From an uncultured Granulosicoccus sp. (GTDB taxonomy: Bacteria; Pseudomonadota; Gammaproteobacteria; Granulosicoccales; Granulosicoccaceae), in the NCBI GenBank assembly GCA_947492525.1, contig CANLNQ010000005.1:124001-188000 (forward strand): 64,000 nucleotides of DNA, written 5' to 3'. This document shows, in pieces, positions 9,171 through 17,621 of the stretch. The notes below the pieces were generated by a model, which did no database searches, was not told where the DNA came from, and saw only the letters and a list, made by a program, of their open reading frames with translations. Both the position numbers and the translations under genes were made by a program. The first letter of the stretch is position 1, and each line of letters opens with the position of its first letter.

Positions 9171-10724
9171 ATGCCAGAACCAATATCGCCGAAGGCGGAA
9201 ACCGGCAACGGTGTTCCGCTGGTGGAAATGAGGGGGATTTCCAAAGCCTACCCCGGATGTCTGGCCAACGACAGCATCGACCTGAAATTGCACAGTGGCG
9301 GCGTGCACGCGCTGTTGGGGGAGAACGGGGCCGGCAAGAGCACCCTGGTGAAGATACTCTACGGGCTGCTGGCCAGCGATTCCGGTGAGATACACTGGCA
9401 AGGAGAGCCTGTGCACATCAGTTCTCCGGCGGTAGCCCGGGAACTGGGCATAGCCATGGTATTCCAGCATTTCTCCCTGTTCGATTCTCTGAACGTGCTG
9501 GAGAACATTGCACTGGGTATGGATGTGGATGCCGATGATGCGCTGGAGCAACGAATAAGCGACGTCTCCACGCGTTACGGCTTGCCACTGGATCCACGGC
9601 GTTCGGTCTACAGTCTGTCGGTCGGCGAGCGGCAGCGCATTGAGATCGTGCGCTGCCTGTTACAGGATCCTCGCTTGCTGATCATGGATGAGCCTACTTC
9701 CGTGCTGACGCCGGCGGAGGTCAGTGAACTGTTTGCCACGCTCAAGCGTCTCGCCGAAGAAGGCATGGCCATTCTCTACATCAGCCACAAGCTGGAGGAA
9801 ATACGCCAGCTGTGCGATGAGGCGACCATCCTGCGTCTGGGAAGAAAGGTGGCCGAGGCTGATCCTCGCGCCGAGTCGGCCCGCAGTCTGGCAAGTCTCA
9901 TGATGGGTAGCGAAGTACCGCTCATGCAGGCCAAGCGGCAGGCCGATGTGGGCGAGGTGCTGCTGGCGCTGGATGAGCTGTCGCTGCCTGCGGTCGATAA
10001 CCACGACATCGCCTTGAAGAATCTGCATCTTCAGGTACGTGCCGGCCAGATCGTCGGCATTGCCGGTGTGGCGGGAAATGGCCAGGACGAGCTGCTTCAG
10101 GCACTCTCCGGAGAGCGACGTCTGGCGCAGGCAGAGGCGCTGACACTGTGCGGCGAGGCTGTGGGCAGGCAGGGCGCGGCCTTGCGCCGGCAGAAAGGAC
10201 TCTGCTGCGTTCCCGAGGAACGGCTCGGTCACGCGGCGGTACCCTCCCTGTCATTGAGCGAAAATGCCTTCCTGACAGCCCATCATCGCAAATCACTGGG
10301 GTTTTCCTGGTTTACGTCGGCATCACGCAGCCGGCGCTTCGCCCGGGAGATCATCGAACGATTCAACGTCCAGTGTCATGGACCGCAGTCGCTGGCCAGC
10401 AGCCTGTCCGGCGGCAATCTGCAGAAATTCATCGTCGGGCGGGAAATTCTGCAGGCACCTCGCGTACTGGTCGTCTCGCAGCCCACCTGGGGCGTGGATG
10501 CCGGTGCCGCGCTGGCCATACACGAAGCGCTTCGAGAGCTGGCCGATCAGGGCGCTGCCGTTCTGATGATCTCTCAGGATCTGGATGAACTGATGCAGAA
10601 CTGTGAATACATCGGCGCCCTGTGTGCAGGTCGGCTCTCGGATTTCCATCGCGTGCAGGACATCACGGTGCAACAGGTCGGACTCCTGATGGGGGGAGAG
10701 CAATTGAGCGGAGTCGAAGCATGA
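9171..10724 (+). CDS. BMP-family ABC importer, double ATP-binding subunit
   Basis: A 517-aa ATPase with two ABC domains, as in the YufO/NupO group of nucleoside-type importers. Domain 1 has Walker A GENGAGKST, signature LSVGE and Walker B LLIMDEPTS. Domain 2 has the degenerate P-loop GVAGNGQDE, signature LSGGN and Walker B VLVVSQPTWG, in which the usual Glu is replaced by Gln. Asymmetric sites of this type are normal in the family. Start is the ATG at 9171; the open frame goes back to 9111 without similarity. The stop overlaps the start of the first permease (ATGA). It energises the two permeases that follow; the solute is probably a purine nucleoside or related base. Confidence 0.9.
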   Translation: MPEPISPKAETGNGVPLVEMRGISKAYPGCLANDSIDLKLHSGGVHALLGENGAGKSTLVKILYGLLASDSGEIHWQGEPVHISSPAVARELGIAMVFQHFSLFDSLNVLENIALGMDVDADDALEQRISDVSTRYGLPLDPRRSVYSLSVGERQRIEIVRCLLQDPRLLIMDEPTSVLTPAEVSELFATLKRLAEEGMAILYISHKLEEIRQLCDEATILRLGRKVAEADPRAESARSLASLMMGSEVPLMQAKRQADVGEVLLALDELSLPAVDNHDIALKNLHLQVRAGQIVGIAGVAGNGQDELLQALSGERRLAQAEALTLCGEAVGRQGAALRRQKGLCCVPEERLGHAAVPSLSLSENAFLTAHHRKSLGFSWFTSASRSRRFAREIIERFNVQCHGPQSLASSLSGGNLQKFIVGREILQAPRVLVVSQPTWGVDAGAALAIHEALRELADQGAAVLMISQDLDELMQNCEYIGALCAGRLSDFHRVQDITVQQVGLLMGGEQLSGVEA

Positions 10725-11773
10725 TCGCCCTGCAGAGAAGAGCCGACCCCTCGCGACTGATGGGCTATCTGGCGCCGTTACTGGCTCTGGGCATCACCCT
10801 GCTGGCCGGACTGATGCTGTTTGCCATACTCGGTGTGCCGGTCGGTGCGGCGTTCTACGCCTTCTTCATTGAACCTGTCAGCAGTCTTTACGGCTGGGCC
10901 GAGCTGGGTGTCAAGGCCGCTCCGTTGATCATCATCGCGGTGGCCCTGTCGATCGGTTTTCGCGCGCAGGTCTGGAATATCGGGGCGGAAGGCCAGCTGA
11001 TTCTCGGTGGCATCACTGGCGCGGCCGTGGCGCTGATGTTTCATCAGAATGACGGCTGGTACGTGCTGCCTCTGATGGTGCTGGCAGGCATTGCAGGAGG
11101 CATGGCCTGGGCCGCCATACCGGCGCTGCTCAAGACGCGCTTCAACGTCAACGAGATCCTGACCAGTCTCATGCTGACCTATGTGGCGGTGCTGCTGTTG
11201 TCCTGGCTGGTCTCCGGGCCCATGCGTGACCCGGATGGCTTCAATTTTCCCGAGTCTCGCATGTTTCACGATGCAGCCTTGCTGCCGCGTATTCTGGAAG
11301 GCACCCGTTTGCATGCCGGGGCCATGGTTGCGGTGGGCGTGGTGTTGGCAGGCTGGATACTGTTGACGCGTACGCTGCTGGGCTTTGCGCTGCGAGTCAA
11401 CGGCGCGGCTCCGCGGGCCGGTGCTCATGCCGGTTTCAGCCAGCCGAAACTGATCTGGACGGCATTGATGATCGGTGGGGGATGTGCAGGGCTGGCAGGT
11501 CTGTTCGAGGTGGCCGGCCCGATTGGTCAGCTGCTGCCGAGTATCTCGCCGGGCTATGGATTCACGGCCATCATCGTGGCTTTTCTGGGGCGGCTGCATC
11601 CGGTAGGGGTGCTGTTCGCGGGGCTGATCATGGCCCTTTCCTATCTGGGAGGCGAAAGCGCGCAGATCACCCTGAGCCTGCCGCTGGCGGTGACGGGGGT
11701 TTTTCAGGGAATGCTGCTGTTCTTTCTGCTGGCGACTGATGTGCTGATCAATTACCGCGTGGTGTTCAAGTGA
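10721..11773 (+). CDS. BMP-family ABC importer permease 1 (YufP/NupP-like)
   Basis: A 350-aa inner-membrane permease of the BPD_transp_2 family with about ten hydrophobic helices. The motif VWNIGAEGQLILGG, typical of the first loop in nucleoside-type permeases, is visible around residue 85. The ATG at 10721 overlaps the stop of the ATPase by 4 nt, which argues for this start over the frame opening at 10622 and for translational coupling. It pairs with the second permease as a heterodimer. Confidence 0.9.
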   Translation: MIALQRRADPSRLMGYLAPLLALGITLLAGLMLFAILGVPVGAAFYAFFIEPVSSLYGWAELGVKAAPLIIIAVALSIGFRAQVWNIGAEGQLILGGITGAAVALMFHQNDGWYVLPLMVLAGIAGGMAWAAIPALLKTRFNVNEILTSLMLTYVAVLLLSWLVSGPMRDPDGFNFPESRMFHDAALLPRILEGTRLHAGAMVAVGVVLAGWILLTRTLLGFALRVNGAAPRAGAHAGFSQPKLIWTALMIGGGCAGLAGLFEVAGPIGQLLPSISPGYGFTAIIVAFLGRLHPVGVLFAGLIMALSYLGGESAQITLSLPLAVTGVFQGMLLFFLLATDVLINYRVVFK

Positions 11774-11783
11774 GGATGGAATC

Positions 11784-12707
11784 ATGAACGAGACTCTGAT
11801 GCTCACGGTTCTGACCATCATCACCGCCGCAACGCCGTTGGTGTATGCCGCCATCGGTGAGCTGGTCGTCGAACGCTCCGGTGTGTTGAACCTGGGAGTG
11901 GAAGGCATGATGCTCGCCGGTGCCGTCTGCAGTTTTGCTGTCGCTCATCACACCGGCAGCGCCACCCTGGCCATTCTGGCCGGTCTGCTCGCCGGAATGC
12001 TGCTGGCCTCGATTTTTGCCTTTCTGACCTTGAGTCTGCAGTCCTCGCAAGTGGCCACGGGGCTGGCGCTGACCATTTTCGGTATCGGTCTGTCAGCGTT
12101 GCTGGGTCAATCTCTGGTGGGTATCGCCTTCGCAGGCCTTCCCAGTCTGCACATTCCATGGCTCAGCGATCTGCCAGTCGTGGGGCGTCTGCTGTTCAGC
12201 CATGATGTGCTGGTCTATGGCTCGTTTGCCATCGTCCTTCTGGTGTCATGGTTCCTCAACCGCTCAAGGGCCGGTCTGGTGCTGCGTGCGGTGGGCGACT
12301 CCCACGACGCGGCTCATGCGCTGGGCATCAAGGTCATTCGTGTACGTTACATGGCGACGCTGTTCGGCGGCGCCTGTGCCGGACTGGGTGGCGCCTATCT
12401 GTCGTTGGTGTATACCCCCATGTGGGCGGAGAACATGAGCGCAGGACGAGGCTGGATTGCTTTGGCGCTGGTGGTCTTTGCGGTGTGGCAGCCCGGCCGG
12501 CTGCTGCTGGGTGCCTATCTTTTCGGTGGTATCAGCATTCTGCAACTGCACGGCCAGGCCCTGGGAATTAATGTGCCATCGCAGCTGATGTCGATGCTAC
12601 CCTACCTGACAACGATACTGGTTCTGGTACTGATTTCTCGCGATCGTGGCCGTATCAGGCGTAATGCACCGGCCAGTATTGGCCAATCGTTCTACCCGAC
12701 AAGCTGA
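11784..12707 (+). CDS. BMP-family ABC importer permease 2 (YufQ/NupQ-like)
   Basis: A 307-aa inner-membrane permease with about eight to nine hydrophobic helices. It carries the family motif RSGVLNLGVEGMMLAGA (residues about 33-48) and the conserved AVGDSHDAAHALGIKV loop. It starts 10 nt after permease 1, with GAGGATGGA as a possible ribosome site. It is shorter than its partner, as usual in this family. Confidence 0.9.
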   Translation: MNETLMLTVLTIITAATPLVYAAIGELVVERSGVLNLGVEGMMLAGAVCSFAVAHHTGSATLAILAGLLAGMLLASIFAFLTLSLQSSQVATGLALTIFGIGLSALLGQSLVGIAFAGLPSLHIPWLSDLPVVGRLLFSHDVLVYGSFAIVLLVSWFLNRSRAGLVLRAVGDSHDAAHALGIKVIRVRYMATLFGGACAGLGGAYLSLVYTPMWAENMSAGRGWIALALVVFAVWQPGRLLLGAYLFGGISILQLHGQALGINVPSQLMSMLPYLTTILVLVLISRDRGRIRRNAPASIGQSFYPTS

Positions 12708-12750
12708 TGCCTGCGCTGCCTCGGCTTGTGTTCACATAGTGGAGATCTTC

Positions 12751-13836
12751 ATGTCAATAAGTGCGTATCTGAAACAGGCCGGACGGGTGTTCGGTGCTGC
12801 CGTACTGTCTGCTGCGGCCTTGTCTGCACAGGCAGCTGATCCTTTCAAGGTCGGTTTTGTCTACGTGGGCCCGGTAGGGGATCACGGTTGGACCTACCGG
12901 CATGACCTCGGTCGGCAGGCCGTGCAGAACGAGTTCGGCGCTGATGTCGAAACCACCTTCGTTGAAAGCGTACCCGAAGGGGCCGATGCTGAGCGGGTGG
13001 TGCGCAAACTGGCCAGCAGTGGCCATGATCTGATCTTCACGACTTCCTTCGGTTTCATGAACCCGACGTTGAAAGTTGCCCGTGACTTCCCCAACGTCAA
13101 GTTCGAACATGCCACGGGCTACAAGCGAGCCGACAATGTGTCCACCTACGGCGCTCGGTTCTACGAAGGTCGGGCTGTGATCGGCACCATGGCGGGCATG
13201 ATGACCAAGACCAATACGGTGGGTTATATCGGCTCTTTCCCCATACCGGAGGTGGTTCGAGGTATCAATGCCTTCACCATTGCCATGCGCAAGGTCAACC
13301 CCGATGCCGAAGTCAAGGTGGTGTGGGTCAACAGCTGGTATGACCCGGGCAAGGAGGCAGATGCTGCCAAGGCGCTGATCGATCAGGGCGCTGACATCAT
13401 TACACAGCACACCGATTCACCCGCGCCGTTGCAAGTCGCCGAGGAGCGGGGCGTACTGGGTTTCGGTCAGGCATCGGACATGTCCGCGTTTGCTCCCGCA
13501 GCGCAACTGACATCCATCATCGACAACTGGGATCAGTACTACATTGATCGCACACGCGCCGCCATGGAAGGAAGCTGGGAATCCACCGACACCTGGGGCG
13601 GTATCGATACGGGCATGGTGTCGTTTCCCGAGTACAGTGCCGATGTGCCAGACGACGTGAAGGCTGCTGCCGAGGTGGTTCGAGAAGGCATCATCGATGG
13701 TAGTTTCCACCCGTTTCAGGGACCAATCCTGAATCAGGCCGGTGAGGAAATCCTGGCCGAGGGCGAAGTCTATGATGACAAGACCCTGCTGGGCATGGAC
13801 TTCTACGTTCAGGGCGTACAGGGCGAGTTGCCATAA
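12751..13836 (+). CDS. BMP-family periplasmic substrate-binding protein
   Basis: A 361-aa solute-binding protein of the PBP1 / basic membrane protein family (Med, PnrA, NupN). It has a cleavable signal peptide ending ALSAQAA about residue 27, then the family opening FKVGFVYVGPVGDHGWTYRHD. GGAG stands about 8 nt before the ATG at 12751. The gene order ATPase-permease-permease-binding protein is unusual, because the binding-protein gene often comes first. The binding protein most likely captures a nucleoside or purine; the pocket residues cannot be judged here. A strong hairpin follows at 13854. Confidence 0.9.
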   Translation: MSISAYLKQAGRVFGAAVLSAAALSAQAADPFKVGFVYVGPVGDHGWTYRHDLGRQAVQNEFGADVETTFVESVPEGADAERVVRKLASSGHDLIFTTSFGFMNPTLKVARDFPNVKFEHATGYKRADNVSTYGARFYEGRAVIGTMAGMMTKTNTVGYIGSFPIPEVVRGINAFTIAMRKVNPDAEVKVVWVNSWYDPGKEADAAKALIDQGADIITQHTDSPAPLQVAEERGVLGFGQASDMSAFAPAAQLTSIIDNWDQYYIDRTRAAMEGSWESTDTWGGIDTGMVSFPEYSADVPDDVKAAAEVVREGIIDGSFHPFQGPILNQAGEEILAEGEVYDDKTLLGMDFYVQGVQGELP

Positions 13837-13853
13837 GGCGCCTCTCGTGCACC

Positions 13854-13888
13854 GGCAGAGCGCTGGCCGTTTCAGCCAGCGTTCTGCC
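13854..13888 (+). terminator. Strong hairpin after BMP transporter operon
   Basis: A 14-bp stem with one G-U pair (13854-13867 with 13875-13888) and a 7-nt loop, 18 bp after the stop of the binding-protein gene. No long T-tract follows, but stem strength and position support transcription termination. Confidence 0.7.
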
Positions 13889-13930
13889 GACGAATGAAGA
13901 TCGAACCAGGACAGAATAAAGACTGCTTGA

Positions 13931-14051
13931 GTCCTGCTTGAGTCCTGCTTGAGTCCTGCTTGAGTCCTGCTTGAGTCCTGCTTGAGTCCTGCTTGAGTCC
14001 TGCTTGTGTCCTGCTTGTGTCCTGCTTGTGTCCTGCTTGTGTCCTGCTTGA
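13931..14051. repeat. 11-bp minisatellite, 11 copies
   Basis: Eleven perfectly phased copies of GTCCTGCTTGA: six end in GA, then four end in GT, then one in GA. Degenerate units flank it on both sides. The array has a period close to one DNA helical turn and contains no gene. It lies in the 313-bp gap between the BMP operon and the EamA gene. Confidence 0.92.
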
Positions 14052-14066
14052 AGTCTGCTTGCAGAT

Positions 14067-14149
14067 AGCTCAGAGACAGCTCAAAGACAGCTCAAAGACA
14101 GCTCAAAGACAGCTAAAGACAGCTAAAGACAGCTAAAGACAGCTCAGGA
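14067..14149. repeat. Second minisatellite of 11/10-bp units
   Basis: Four units of the AGCTCAAAGAC type (11 bp) are followed by three of AGCTAAAGAC (10 bp, one base lost). A partial unit runs right up to the stop codon of the minus-strand EamA gene. The array is adjacent to, but unrelated in sequence to, the preceding one. Confidence 0.9.
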
Positions 14150-15175
14150 TCACAGTTCGATATCCAGCCGCGCGGTGCTGGCTGCAAGCGGCCGAACAGG
14201 CACCGTCAGTGGCAGCCGCATGCTGTCTGTCATCGCAATCCGGGGTAGGCCTTCGGTCGAGTCTGTCGGGGTCGCGGTCCGGGATCCTTCCGGCGTCATG
14301 ACGCAGTAGACACCAATGGCCGCCAGGGTCAGTCCCGCCATATCCACCACGGACAGGCTGTCGCCGAACACCAGATAGGCCTGCACCATGGTCGCTGGTG
14401 GTATCAGGTAGCCCAGACTGGCCACTCGGGTCGTGGAGATGCGTCTGAGCAGTAGCTGCAGAATGGCGTAGGACCCCAGGGAGACGCCCAGGGCCAGCCA
14501 CAGCAGCAACATCCATTCACCGGACTGAAAGTGGCTGAAGTGAATCGGGATGTTCGCATCGCGCATCGGCAGGAGCACCAGCAGTGCGCCGGTACTTTGC
14601 AGCAGCAGAATCAGCAGGACCGGTTGAGGACGCTCCGCACGCGCCTTGTGGCACAGCTCGAGGTGTCTGTTCAGCAGTGAACCGACCGTCAGGGCCAGAA
14701 CCGCGAGGAACGGTAATACCAGTGCGGCCCCTGAGGCGCCGTGACGGTAGCTGTCGGATACGGACAGGACAATGGCGAGTGTACCGATCAGCAGACCTTG
14801 CCACTGTCTGGCAGAAACCTCCTCACCGTTGACTCTTGATGACAGGGTGGCGGTCAGCATCGGGTGCAAAGTCATGATGAAAGCCACCAGGCCGGCGGAT
14901 ACCCCCGCCTCGAAAGCACTCAGGGCTGCCATCAGATAGATGCCATGCATCAGGCTGCCAACCAGCATCTGCTGAAGCACCTCGCTGAGCGACATGCGGC
15001 GCCAGTAGCCAAACAGACTGACCAGCAGCAACAGCGCGGCAAACACGATCAGATAGCGCACGATCAGCAGCGTGACGATATCCAGTTCGCTGATGGCAAG
15101 CTGCGATGCAACCCAGCCGGAACTCCACAAGAGCACGAAAAGGGTACTCAATCCGGTTAGTGACACTGCCTGCAT
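14150..15175 (-). CDS. EamA/DMT-family transporter
   Basis: A 341-aa inner-membrane protein with about ten hydrophobic helices and the two-EamA-repeat layout of drug/metabolite transporters: helices 1-5 about residues 5-140, helices 6-10 about 150-300. The N-terminal motif LLWSSGWVASQLAI is characteristic. A polar C-terminal tail of about 40 residues follows the last helix. Substrate and direction cannot be read from the sequence; members export amino acids, metabolites or drugs. GGGAGG stands 6 nt before the ATG at 15175 and is held in a hairpin (15182-15203). The coding end abuts a minisatellite. Confidence 0.88.
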   Translation of the reverse strand: MQAVSLTGLSTLFVLLWSSGWVASQLAISELDIVTLLIVRYLIVFAALLLLVSLFGYWRRMSLSEVLQQMLVGSLMHGIYLMAALSAFEAGVSAGLVAFIMTLHPMLTATLSSRVNGEEVSARQWQGLLIGTLAIVLSVSDSYRHGASGAALVLPFLAVLALTVGSLLNRHLELCHKARAERPQPVLLILLLQSTGALLVLLPMRDANIPIHFSHFQSGEWMLLLWLALGVSLGSYAILQLLLRRISTTRVASLGYLIPPATMVQAYLVFGDSLSVVDMAGLTLAAIGVYCVMTPEGSRTATPTDSTEGLPRIAMTDSMRLPLTVPVRPLAASTARLDIEL

Positions 15176-15181
15176 CGAAAC

Positions 15182-15203
15182 GCCTCCCTAGTCTGTGGGA
15201 GGC
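15182..15203 (-). promoter_or_regulatory. Hairpin sequestering the Shine-Dalgarno of the EamA gene
   Basis: Read on the minus strand, GCCTCCC and GGGAGGC form a 7-bp perfect stem with an 8-nt loop. The 3' arm contains the GGGAGG ribosome site 6 nt before the EamA ATG at 15175, so translation could be limited unless the stem is opened. Confidence 0.55.
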
Positions 15204-15298
15204 AATGTTATTGAGCGATACAGCGCGCCGCTACACCCAAATGGGTTAATTGAACGTTGTTCATACCTTTGGGCAGGACGTTCTATCCGACGAATGGA

Positions 15299-16657
15299 TC
15301 AGATTGATACCTTCGTAGAGTCGGCAGCCTTCAACTTGCGTTGCAGTTCGAGCCGGATGCCTTTCTTGACGTCGGCAAACGTGATGGGCAAGACCGAGGA
15401 TTGTGTCAGTCCCAACGATCGGGCCGCCTGCCGAGCGGTTTCCCGATCATCGAATTGTCCGAGTATCAGCAGGTAGTTCACCTCGCCGAGCACCGTGAGT
15501 CTGAAACAGGCAACCTGATGCCCGGCATAGTTGGAGACCTGACGTCGAGTCAGTACCGGTCGGTAGCGCAGCTCGGTGAGCTTGAGTGTGTACAGTTCAT
15601 CCGGCTGCTGCAGGATCCATTTTTCCGAATGCACGGGGCGCAAGCCTGCTTGAGTGGACGGCGCATTGTCATCGCTTGCCGCCTCGGAGGCATCGGATCT
15701 GACCTTGTTGAGCAGCACCAGCGTGTTGCCATGGTGCCAGCGTTTGTGAATGCGCAGCAAGCCCTGCACGTTCGGTGACTGCACGGTATCGTGCTGCGCA
15801 TCGATGACCAGCAGCCGCAGGTCAGAAGCTGCGATGATCCGCGAGACGTCCGGCTGCTCCACACTGGCGGGCGCGCAGTCGATGACAACCCGTTCGTACA
15901 TCGACATCAGCGCATTCATGCTGTCCTTGTAGTGCGCATTGGCCAGAAAGGTCTTGACCGAATGCAGTGGCAGGTTGCCGGTGCCGATGATATCCAGCGG
16001 CGATGCGGCGTCTTGCGCCACGATGCCATCGATCAGGCCCGACACCAGGTAGTTGCTGATGCCCGCCTCACTGGTGGCACCGGTGCTCAGTTGCACCATG
16101 GGACGTTCGAAGTTCAGATCGAGCAGCAAGGTACGTTTGCCGCTGTTCGCAAGGCTTCGGGCGAGTGCGATGGCGATAGTGGTGGTACCGCTGCCAGGTC
16201 GTGTGCCGACCAGTGCCAGAGATCTACCGTGGCTGGCCTGCAATGCCTGATCGCACAGTCGACTCAGCGGCTCGATACTGTCGGTAAAGGCGTTGGGCGA
16301 ATCCTTTTTTCGGAGAGGCCCCACCTGCTCCAGTTCTGTGGCGTAGCTGATGTCGGCCATCTTCTCGGCGAACTTGTAGCTTCTGACCGGTGGTGGCGTC
16401 TTGCGCTGGCGTCGGTGATGGACCACCACGATCAGCAGCAGGGCCACAGCCAGCGCTGTCACGAGGAGCGGAGAGATTCGGTCTACTGGCAGGTCGGTAA
16501 AGGACTGCGGGCTGCCGATGGCACTCCTTGCCGATGGGCACCAGAGACAGAGGGACACAGCTGTGGATGCGCAAATGGAGAAAATGGCAGTATTCAACTC
16601 GATCAGTCCCTGTCGCATCATCGTGCCGCTGAATACAGGCGACACAGGCTCGCGCAA
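15299..16657 (-). CDS. BY-kinase/CpsD-like P-loop membrane protein with altered Walker A and C-terminal SPOR-like region
   Basis: A 452-aa protein. Two hydrophobic segments (about 20-40 and 62-80) precede a cytoplasmic MinD/CpsD-type ATPase fold (about 143-300), as in the cytoplasmic module of polysaccharide-linked tyrosine kinases. The P-loop reads GTRPGSGTTT (151-160), so the invariant Walker A Lys is Thr158. Walker A' (LLLDLNFERP) and Walker B (RVVIDCAP) are retained. The C-terminal 100 residues include YLLILGQFDDRETARQAARSLG, which resembles a SPOR peptidoglycan-binding repeat. There is no Tyr-rich tail and no polysaccharide genes are adjacent. ATP binding is doubtful. The start could also be Met13 or Met14. 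Confidence 0.7.
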   Translation of the reverse strand: MREPVSPVFSGTMMRQGLIELNTAIFSICASTAVSLCLWCPSARSAIGSPQSFTDLPVDRISPLLVTALAVALLLIVVVHHRRQRKTPPPVRSYKFAEKMADISYATELEQVGPLRKKDSPNAFTDSIEPLSRLCDQALQASHGRSLALVGTRPGSGTTTIAIALARSLANSGKRTLLLDLNFERPMVQLSTGATSEAGISNYLVSGLIDGIVAQDAASPLDIIGTGNLPLHSVKTFLANAHYKDSMNALMSMYERVVIDCAPASVEQPDVSRIIAASDLRLLVIDAQHDTVQSPNVQGLLRIHKRWHHGNTLVLLNKVRSDASEAASDDNAPSTQAGLRPVHSEKWILQQPDELYTLKLTELRYRPVLTRRQVSNYAGHQVACFRLTVLGEVNYLLILGQFDDRETARQAARSLGLTQSSVLPITFADVKKGIRLELQRKLKAADSTKVSI

Positions 16658-16775
16658 TCGGTGATTGCGGGGTTACTCCCAACCCGAAATACTACTAGAC
16701 AGTGCCCGGTCAGTTTGTGACCAGGGCCCCGTTTTCAGCTGTGCCTGCTACCGGGAGGACCGACAGGGAAGGCGA

Positions 16776-17591
16776 TCAGAGGTCGAATTCGGACCAGACA
16801 GGGCAGTGGTCGGAGGGTTTTTCCATGGCCCGTATGTCGTAATCGATGCCGCTATCGACCAGGGTGGATGTCATCGGACGCGTGCACAGCAGGTGATCGA
16901 TGCGCAGACCGCGCTTCGGGTCGCGATCAAAGCCACGACTGCGGTAGTCGAACCAGCTGAAGCGATCATCCGTCTCCGGGTATTTGATGCGAAAGCTGTC
17001 ATCCAGTCCCCAGTCCTGCAATCGCTGTATCCATTCGCGTTCCTCGGGCAGGAAGCTGGTCGCGCCGGAGCGCAACCAGCGCTTGACGTTGTCCGCGCCT
17101 ATGCCCAGATCCTGATCGACGGGGGCGACATTGAAATCACCGATGACCAACAGGTTCTGCTCCGGAGAATGCTCCTTGACCAGCTTGTCCTGCAGGTTTC
17201 GATAGAAAGCCTCCTTGGCGGGAAACTTGACCGGGTGGTCGCGCTTTTCGCCTTGCGGGAAATACCCGTTGATGATCGTCACGGGTTTTCCGCCGGGGCT
17301 TTGCACGGTGGCGGTGATGAGTCGTTTCTGGGCATCCTCGTCATCGCTGCGGAAACCGATGCTGACATCGCTCATGGGCGTCTTCGACAGCATGGCGACC
17401 CCATAGTGGGTCTTCTGCCCGGCAAAAGCGGCGTGATAGCCCATCTCGCGCAAGGCGTCCACCGGAAAGTCGGCATCCACGACCTTGGTTTCCTGCAGGC
17501 CGATGATATCGGGGGAGCGGGCATCGATCAGCGCCTGCAGCTGATGCAATCGCAAGCGGACACTGTTGACATTGAAGGAGACGACTATCAT
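16776..17591 (-). CDS. xthA: Exodeoxyribonuclease III
   Basis: A 271-aa member of the endonuclease/exonuclease/phosphatase fold, matching XthA in length (E. coli 268 aa). Metal and catalytic motifs are visible in order: SFNVNSVR, GLQETK (metal-binding Glu), GDFNVAP (catalytic Asp/Asn), RIDHLLCT and SDHCPVW (general-base His). The enzyme removes 3' blocking groups and cleaves at abasic sites in base-excision repair. It starts 30 bp after the rapA stop on the same strand, so the two are probably cotranscribed. Confidence 0.93.
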   Translation of the reverse strand: MIVVSFNVNSVRLRLHQLQALIDARSPDIIGLQETKVVDADFPVDALREMGYHAAFAGQKTHYGVAMLSKTPMSDVSIGFRSDDEDAQKRLITATVQSPGGKPVTIINGYFPQGEKRDHPVKFPAKEAFYRNLQDKLVKEHSPEQNLLVIGDFNVAPVDQDLGIGADNVKRWLRSGATSFLPEEREWIQRLQDWGLDDSFRIKYPETDDRFSWFDYRSRGFDRDPKRGLRIDHLLCTRPMTSTLVDSGIDYDIRAMEKPSDHCPVWSEFDL

Positions 17592-17621
17592 CGGATGGCG
17601 TACCGGTTGTGGCTGGCTGGA

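Noticed and set aside
10778-11908. Minus-strand open frame of 376 codons across the BMP permease genes
   Set aside because: It is Gln/His/Arg-rich with no domain, antisense to two conserved permeases.
13931-14149. Possible CRISPR array
   Set aside because: Units are contiguous with no spacers and far shorter than CRISPR repeats; no cas genes are nearby. The same reasoning removes the arrays at 47.8 and 53.6 kb.
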